A DNA stretch of 64,000 nt from Aquatica leii. Its lineage: Eukaryota > Arthropoda > Insecta > Coleoptera > Lampyridae. Positions 57,560 to 64,000 of this stretch are shown here, one piece after another. The notes under the pieces are model-generated. The model worked only from the letters and a program-made list of their open reading frames with translations. It was not told where the DNA came from and made no database searches. Numbering within the stretch: the stretch's first letter is position 1; the number at the start of each line of letters is the position of its first letter. The stretch spans positions 53,440,837 to 53,504,836 of the forward strand of contig CM069438.1 of the NCBI GenBank assembly GCA_035610365.1, written 5' to 3'. The position numbers were made by a program, and so were the translations under genes.

Positions 57560-60393
57560 AGAAAACTAGACTAGAAACCTGACGAAAACTTTCAAAAACC
57601 TGACCAAAGCTTTCAAAAAACAGCTGATGATCAGCTTACTATACACTAACATCGTTTGTTAAAGAAAAATAACCAAAAAAATAGACACAATTAAATATAG
57701 TATCAAAAAAAAAGAAATAATTCAAACCACAAATCATTAGAAAAAAAGGTTTTTTCAAATCTCAATAAAAAAAGTCTACAAAACGGCATATAAAAAATCG
57801 TAAAAAAAGTTTCTTTCTAACTTTGATTGCATTAAACAAATGCTTAAATTCGAAGAACCTAAACCTTTTTTGATTATTTAAAAATTAAACCAGAAACCTG
57901 ACGAAAGCTTTCAAAAAACAACTGGTGATCACCTTACTATACACTAAAATCGTTTGTTAAAAAATAACCAAAAAAAGATAGACACAATTAAATATAGTAT
58001 TAAAAAAAAAAACTACTTCAAACCACAAATCAATAGAAAAAAAGGTTTTTTTCAAATCTCAATCAAAAAAAAGTCTACAAAACGGCCCATCTAAAACTGT
58101 AAAAAAAGTTTCTTTCTAACTTTGATTGCATTAAACAAAAGCTTAAATTCGAAGAACCTAAACCTTTTTTAATGATTTAAAAATTAAACCAGAAACCTGA
58201 CTAAAGCTTTCAAGAAACAACTGATGATCAGCTTACTATACACTAAAATCATTTGTTAAAGAAAAAGAACCAAAAAAAGATAGACACAATTAAATATAGT
58301 ATCAAAAAAAAAAGAAATAATTCAAACCACAAATCATTAGAAAAAAAGGTTTTTCAAATCTCAATAAAAAAAGTCTACAAAACGGCATATATAAAATCGT
58401 AAAAAAGTTTCTTTCTAACTTTGATTGCATTAAACAAATGCTTAAATTCAAAGAACCTAAACCTTTTTTAATGATTTAAAAATTAAACTAGAAACCTGAC
58501 CAAAGCTTTCAAAACTACAGCTGATGATCAGCTTACTATAAACTAAAAACGTTTGTTAAAGAAAAATAACCAAAAAAAATAGACACAATTAAATATAGTA
58601 TAAAAAAAAAACTACTTCAAACCACAAGTCTCCAAATGTCTACAAAACGGCCTATCTAAAATTGTAAAAAAAACTTTCTTTCTAACTTTGATTGCATTAA
58701 ACAAAAGCTTAAATTCAAAGAACCTAAACTTTTTTTGATGATGTAAAAGTTAAACCCGAAACCTTACCAAACGTTAAAAAAACAATTGATGATAACGTAA
58801 AACCAAAATTATAGATTAAGGCTACGTTCTAAAACCGTTTATTAAAGAAAAATGACCGACAAGTACTAGAAATTGTTAAAAACAAACAAAGGAATTAATT
58901 GCAGCTACAAGTAATTAAAAAAAAGTTTTCCATAAAAACAAAGTCTACAAATCTGCTTATGGAACATCCTAAAAAACAGTTACTTTCTAACTATAATTAT
59001 TATTTAAATAAAAGTTTAAGGTCAAAAAACCTAAACCACAAACATGTTTCCTCAAAGCATACTCCCAAAACTTTTTTGAAGATTTACAAGGTAAATGAGA
59101 AACTATCTCAAGTTTAGATAAACAATTGACAATCAGCCTAGTCTATGTAACATCCAAACTCTGTAAAACTAGATTCTAAAATTGTATGTTTAAAAAAACA
59201 AATCTAGACGTACTTGAAGTAGAGTACAAAAAAGATCATTTTAAAAGAAATTAGTGTACAAAAATCTAGAATGAGAAAAATATTTTTTTAAAAGCTGGAT
59301 TATAATCCAAACAAAAATATTGAAATCAAAAACCTAAGCCACAAACATGTTTGAAAGACCATATCGTCAAAAGTCAAATCAAAAAATTTATCAAAATCTA
59401 TAAAGGAACACTCGAAAATTGCATGTTCAAAAAAACGCGATGAAAATTTTAGTTAAAGTAATGTAAAAAAGCAACTTATTCAGACTAGAAATTACTTAAA
59501 AAAAACTTTAGTTTAGCAAAATCTAGAATAAAAAGGTCATTTTTTAAGCTCTATTATTATCCAAACAAACATTTGAGATCAAAAAACCTAAATCACGAAC
59601 ATATTTTCAAAATTTTTTTAATGATGTAAAAGTACTTTATCCAAAATTTCAATAAATAGTAAACAATCAGCCTACTAGACGGATATAGTCTAAACTCTAT
59701 AAAATTACATTCTAAAATTGTATGTCTAAAAGAAAGCGATCAAAAAGTTCTAAACTTAACCAAGATATTCGCGAAAGGTTAAGATTCTATATTGTAGACG
59801 TAGTTAAAGTAGCGTACAGGAAATAACTAAATTAAACTAGAAATTACTTAAAAAGCCAAGTTTGGCCAAGTCTAGAATAAAAAAATCATTTTTTAAGGTC
59901 TGTTATTGTCCAAACAAAAACTTGATTTGAAAAAACCTGAGCCACGAGCACGTTTTCATACCATAATTGTCAAAACTTTTTTGATGACGTACATGTAATT
60001 TATCTAAAGTTTAAAAAACAGTTGACAATCAGCCTGCCACACAGATAAAATTTAAATTTTATAAAGTTACATTCTAAAATTGCATGTTTAAAGAAAAGCG
60101 ACCAAAAAATTGTAGACGTTATTAAAGTTGTGTAAAGAAAGCAATTAATTAAGACTAAAAATTACTTAAAAAAACTTAATTTAAAAAAAATTAGAATTAA
60201 AAAAATCATTTCTTAAGCTCTATTATTATCCAAACAAAAGCTTGATATCAAAAAACCTAATCCACGAACATGTTTTCAAACCATAATTGTCAAAACTTTT
60301 TTGATGATGTACATGTACTTTAATCAAAATTTAAATAAACAGTTGACAATCAGCCTATCACGCAGATAAAATTCAAACTTTATAAAGTTACTT
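57560..60393. repeat. Satellite array 3, ~300-bp units, left part
   Basis: Units near 57580, 57885, 58185 and 58485 carry 'aaacctgacgaaagctttca', the 'gatgatcagcttactata' word and 'tttctttctaactttgattg'. From about 59270 a related second type takes over, with 'aaaacctaagccacgaacatg', 'cagttgacaatcagcct' and 'ttataaagttacattctaaa', in units of about 310 bp. Diverged transitional units lie between (58740-59270). Presumably inside a Shaker intron. No coding potential. Confidence 0.9.
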
Positions 60394-63143
60394 TCCTGAG
60401 GGTGGCACCCTACCAGGCGCGTCCCCAGGTGGCGGATAGGGAAACGGCCTAAGTGAATAATCGTATGTGATTCTTAGGTTAATGCTAGGGATAAGGTTGC
60501 TCGTCGCTTATAAACAAAGACTCGCAGCAACCAAAGACAGCATCGTGGACCAGCTACCCCGCCTGGCTGTCGTGTCGTAGCCAAGGGCTTGCACAGGGTA
60601 TAACGGCGCCGATATGTGTTTGATGTGCCACGTGCATCAACCATGTCGATATACCATGCACGAACCTGGACTGCTCAGGTTGGTGCGGGGAGTCTCGGCT
60701 TAACCGCCTGGACTAAGAGGAGACAACCTCAGCAAAATCCTAAATCTCAAGGGTCAGGGGCCGGACCGAGGAGATGCGTGGCTGAATAGAGGATCAGCAT
60801 TTACTGGCCCCAACCTCAAAGCACCGGGCGCCACTCCGTTGTAATCAGTCGCCTTACACGTGTGCAGGAGGCACCGCACGTGTGGACATTTTATTTCCCC
60901 TACACTCGTGGGACTTATATGGACCAAGAACAAACAAAAACAAATCTTTCCGCCGGGGCACCTGGTACTGGTGAACGTAAAAAACTCTCCGGGGCAGCGC
61001 GCCGGAAGTTAAGAAAGGCGATGAGAGAACCAGGGGGCTCTAAGCAACCTGTCCTTTCATCGCCCAAAAAGGGGCTACCAAGCACCTCACAGAATAAAGC
61101 TGTCTCTAGGACTGGGACTCAAAAGCGACACCGGTCCGACGACAGCACTCCCAAGAGAGGTACCTTAAAAAAGGCAAAGTCTGGGACCAAAAAGAACACC
61201 AGAACTTTCAGCGAAGCAGCAACAGGCTTCAAAATGACTTTTGTCCATGAAGATCTGGAGTGCACGCTGTCGGAGGAGGAAACAAGGCAAATAAAAACCT
61301 GGATCCTCGATAGAATCGACACTCTGTCCATTGGGGCGGTTTCGCCCAAATTCACGGAGTGTCGCCACCGAGGGGGAGCGCTGTTAATTACATGCGCAAA
61401 CCAAGTATCAGTGGATTGGTTGAGAACGGAGCTAGGGAGAGTAGCTCCGTGAAAGGAAGCTAAGCTTCGATTCCTCGAAGCGAAATACCTTCCAAAACTA
61501 GTGCGAGCACACGCCTGGATCCCCGGGGCCCATGTGGAACCGGTAAAGATTCTGAAAAGGATCGAGATCCAGAATGCTGGTGTTGTAACCAGCAGCTGGC
61601 GTGTAGTGGACAGGAAGGAGGACCCCAAGGGACAAACATTGATTGTCCTTATGGACCAAACTTCCTGGGACAAGATGGGGGCTATTTGCAACCATAATCC
61701 CTACGTCAACTTCACTAGAGTGACGTTTAAACTCCTCTCCAAGACGAAGGTGGGGGGGAGAGAGTATGGAGTGCGAAGAGACGACAGTGGTTGAGGGGCC
61801 CTCAGAAGAACCACAGCCCACTGCGTCATCCATTGCACCTCAGTTGGTAGGTACAGGTTTAAATGGTTAAACTTGTACAAATAAACCTACATCACAGTAG
61901 GGCGGCATCTGCTGCCCTCTGTGCTTATATGAATAAACATCATATTGATGTAGCCCTAGTACAAGAACCTTGGACTTTTAAAGGGCAAATACGAGGTCTG
62001 AGATTTAGAGGAGCGCGGCTCATTGCTGAGCCAACCGAAACCAATCCCAGATCGTGCATTATAGCTAGAGATAGCGTTAAACTACTGCCACTTTGGGAAT
62101 TCTGTTGCAGAGACCTGGCGGCAGTGACGCTGACAATGAAAAGGGATGGGAGCGAGAGGGAGCTTGTGCTCGGATCCGCATACCTCCCCTACGACCAACC
62201 AAATCCACCACCAACCATAAAAGTCTCCAAACTGGTGGACCACTGTCAGCGGAAAGGATGGCAAATCCTCCTCGGATGCGATGCCAATGCGCACCACACT
62301 GTGTGGGGCAGCACGGACATCAACAAAAGAGGTGAGTCTCTCCTAGATTATATTATTAATAAAAATCTAGAGGTGGCCAACGTAGGCAACGAGCCGACCT
62401 TCGTCAATATTCGACGAAGGGAGGTAATTGATATAACATTTGGAACTGTGACTGCCTGCAGCTCAGTACCCAAATGGCATGTGTCGGAAGAACCATCGCT
62501 ATCTGACCATAGATATATTCGCTTCGACATTGAGTCAAGAGAAGCGGCAATAGCCGTACACAGAAATCCGAGAAGAATGAATTGGGACCTCTATAGAGAG
62601 AACCTAAAGGTCAAGCTCGAGAACTGCCCCGAGAAGGTGAATGACTCGGCGGGATTGGAGACCATGGAAGAAAACCTTCGCATGGCCATCATAGATGCCT
62701 ATGAGACAAGCTGTCCCGCAAAAGAGAAAAGAACCTCAAGTAAAATGCCCTGGTGGCATGAGGGACTCTCTCGATTGCGGTCTCAGACAAGAAAGCTCTT
62801 TAATAGAGCAAAAAACACCGGGGAATGGGGTACATACCGAACCACACTCACCGAATACAATAAGGCCATAAGAAAGGCAAAACGTGACTCGTGGAGGAGG
62901 CACTGCGAGGAAATCGAACAGATTCCAGAAGGTGCGAGACTCCAAAGAGCTTTACAAGGAGGAACAGAGGCTAGAATCGGTTCCTTGAAGAGAAGTGTGG
63001 GGGGTTACACAGAGACCGTAAAGGAGACCTTCGAGCTTCTGCTCCAGTCACACTTTCCGGGATCAAAGACCCTCACCAAATCTGACGCTAGCGTATCAAC
63101 AACTCTGGAACCCCTCTCGAGGGGAACAGGACAGATTGGGTTC
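60394..63143 (+). mobile_element. LINE inserted in satellite 3, 3'-truncated
   Basis: A GC-rich 2.75-kb block in AT-rich repeats. It begins with a 5' UTR ('ctgagggtggcaccctacca', about 470 bp), followed by ORF1 (gag) and ORF2 (endonuclease), and stops before any reverse transcriptase. At the right it joins satellite unit sequence ('ctctattattatccaaac') at a different unit position from where the left end interrupts it ('ataaagttac'). No target-site duplication is visible. The family looks like the R1/I-type group by its gag and endonuclease start; this is tentative. Confidence 0.88.
60919..61794 (+). pseudogene. LINE ORF1 (gag-like), one in-frame stop
   Basis: From ATG 60919 the frame encodes a Lys/Arg/Ser-rich region (residues 1-100), then a DUF4780-like gag domain (FVHEDLECTLSEEETRQIK and later RAHAWIPGAHV). 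It is open to 61449, where a TGA stands (61450-61452). The same frame continues open to 61794, so one base change of a sense codon (Trp by context) is the simplest explanation. No shift of frame is needed. Alternative: two separate reading frames, which I think unlikely. Confidence 0.75.
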
Positions 63144-63146
63144 TAG
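61863..63146 (+). CDS. LINE ORF2 N-terminal part: AP endonuclease
   Basis: 427 codons open from ATG 61863. The first 230 residues form a complete AP-type endonuclease: LVQINLHHSRAA start, ALVQEPW (Glu), LLGCDANAHHTVWGS and SLSDHRYI (Asp-His), which nicks target DNA in target-primed reverse transcription. A linker rich in Lys and Arg follows. The frame ends where the LINE sequence stops, so the reverse transcriptase is lost; the last residues come from the join. The endonuclease has no visible disabling change. Confidence 0.85.
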   Translation: MVKLVQINLHHSRAASAALCAYMNKHHIDVALVQEPWTFKGQIRGLRFRGARLIAEPTETNPRSCIIARDSVKLLPLWEFCCRDLAAVTLTMKRDGSERELVLGSAYLPYDQPNPPPTIKVSKLVDHCQRKGWQILLGCDANAHHTVWGSTDINKRGESLLDYIINKNLEVANVGNEPTFVNIRRREVIDITFGTVTACSSVPKWHVSEEPSLSDHRYIRFDIESREAAIAVHRNPRRMNWDLYRENLKVKLENCPEKVNDSAGLETMEENLRMAIIDAYETSCPAKEKRTSSKMPWWHEGLSRLRSQTRKLFNRAKNTGEWGTYRTTLTEYNKAIRKAKRDSWRRHCEEIEQIPEGARLQRALQGGTEARIGSLKRSVGGYTETVKETFELLLQSHFPGSKTLTKSDASVSTTLEPLSRGTGQIGF

Positions 63147-64000
63147 CTCTATTATTATCCAAACAAAAGCTTGATATCAAAAAACCTTAACCACGAACAT
63201 GTTTTCAAACCATAATTGTCAAAACTTTTTTGATGATGTACATGTACTTTATCCAAAGTTTAAATAAACAGTTGACAATCAGCCTACCACACAGATAAAA
63301 TTCAAACTTTATAAAGTTACATTCTAAAATTGTATGTTTAAAGAAAAGCGACCAAAAAATTCTAGACGTTAAAGTTGTGTAAAGAAAACAATTAATTAAG
63401 ACTAAAAATTACTTAAAAAAACTTAATTTAAAAAAAATTAGAATTAAAAAAATCATTTCTTAAGCTCTATTATTATCCAAACAAAAGCTGGATATCAAAA
63501 AACCTAAGCCACGAACATGTTTTCAAACCATAATTGTCAAAACTTTTTTGATGACGTACATGTACTTTATCCAAAGTTTAAAAAACAGTTGACAATCAGC
63601 CTGCCACACAGATAAAATTTAAACTTTATAAAGTTACATTCTAGAATTGTATGTTTAAAGAAAAGCGACGAAAAAATTCTAGACATTGTTAAAGTTGTGT
63701 AAAGAAAGCAATTAATTAAGACTAATAATTACTTAAAAAAACTTAATTTAGAGAATCTAGAATAAAAAAATCATTTCTTAAGGTCTATTATTATCCAAAC
63801 AAAAACTTGATATCAAAAAACCTAAGCCACGAGATGTTTTCAAACCATAATTGTCAAAACTTTTTTTATGTTGTACACGTACTTTAACCAAAGTTTAAAT
63901 AAACAGTTGACAATCAGTCGACTACACAGATAAAATTCAAACTTTATAAAGTTACATTCTAAAATAATATGTTTAAAGAAAAGGTACCAAAAAATTCTAA
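63144..64000. repeat. Satellite array 3, right part
   Basis: Continues the second unit type, with 'cagttgacaatcag' at about 63270, 63588 and 63905 (spacing about 318 bp), and runs off the window. The units are closely similar to 59900-60390 on the left of the LINE. Confidence 0.92.

Overview
The window is eukaryotic and reads as insect, most likely a beetle. Its protein genes are clearly arthropod (Shaker-type Kv1 channel, Socs36E/SOCS5-like, Tim10, cytosolic AspRS). Most of their introns are very short (46-58 nt) and AT-rich, and the intergenic DNA is full of AT-rich tandem repeats, Jockey-like LINEs, BEL/Pao remnants and fold-back elements. The beetle assignment is inference; I could not compare against any genome.

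Layout. 1-9.7 kb: a satellite of about 160-bp units with higher-order structure. 10.5-11.5 kb (-): the first two visible coding exons of a Socs36E/SOCS5-like gene; its SH2/SOCS-box exons must lie beyond the satellite, so the array appears intronic. 12.3-19.9 kb: a second satellite (about 440-480 bp units, each with a conserved hairpin) carrying two short inverted-repeat elements. 21.4-25.6 kb (-): two complete genes in tandem, cytosolic aspartyl-tRNA synthetase (5 exons) and an ENPP-type ectophosphodiesterase (6 exons), followed by a stray fragment of an AspRS exon at 25.9 kb. 26.5-30.4 kb: a broken BEL/Pao retrotransposon (-) with an 851-bp fold-back element inside. 30.9-32.8 kb: an AP1AR/gadkin-like gene (+) convergent with a compact transcription unit (-) in which a small membrane-protein ORF stops two nucleotides before the Tim10 start codon. 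34.7-35.6 kb: decayed retroelement gag. 36.9-38.15 kb (-): the C-terminal end of a kinesin-5 gene with an in-frame stop and no motor domain.

38.2-52.8 kb is a nest of mobile DNA: a Jockey-like LINE with full ends but internal deletions, a second LINE fragment, a nine-copy 446-bp tandem array bracketed by CGATA-rich blocks, another copy of the first LINE, and more retroelement debris. 55.3-57.5 kb (-): the 3' half of Shaker (T1 to C terminus), with two alternative 130-bp pore exons only 46 bp apart. 57.6-64 kb: a third satellite (about 300-bp units) with a 3'-truncated LINE inside it, probably within a Shaker intron.

The most interesting biology is the Shaker pore-exon pair. The two pore loops differ only at the residue after GYGDM (Arg versus Thr, the Shaker 449 position that sets TEA block and C-type inactivation) and at one S5 residue (Thr versus Ala). 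Second is the bacterial-like 2-nt spacing of the small ORF and Tim10.
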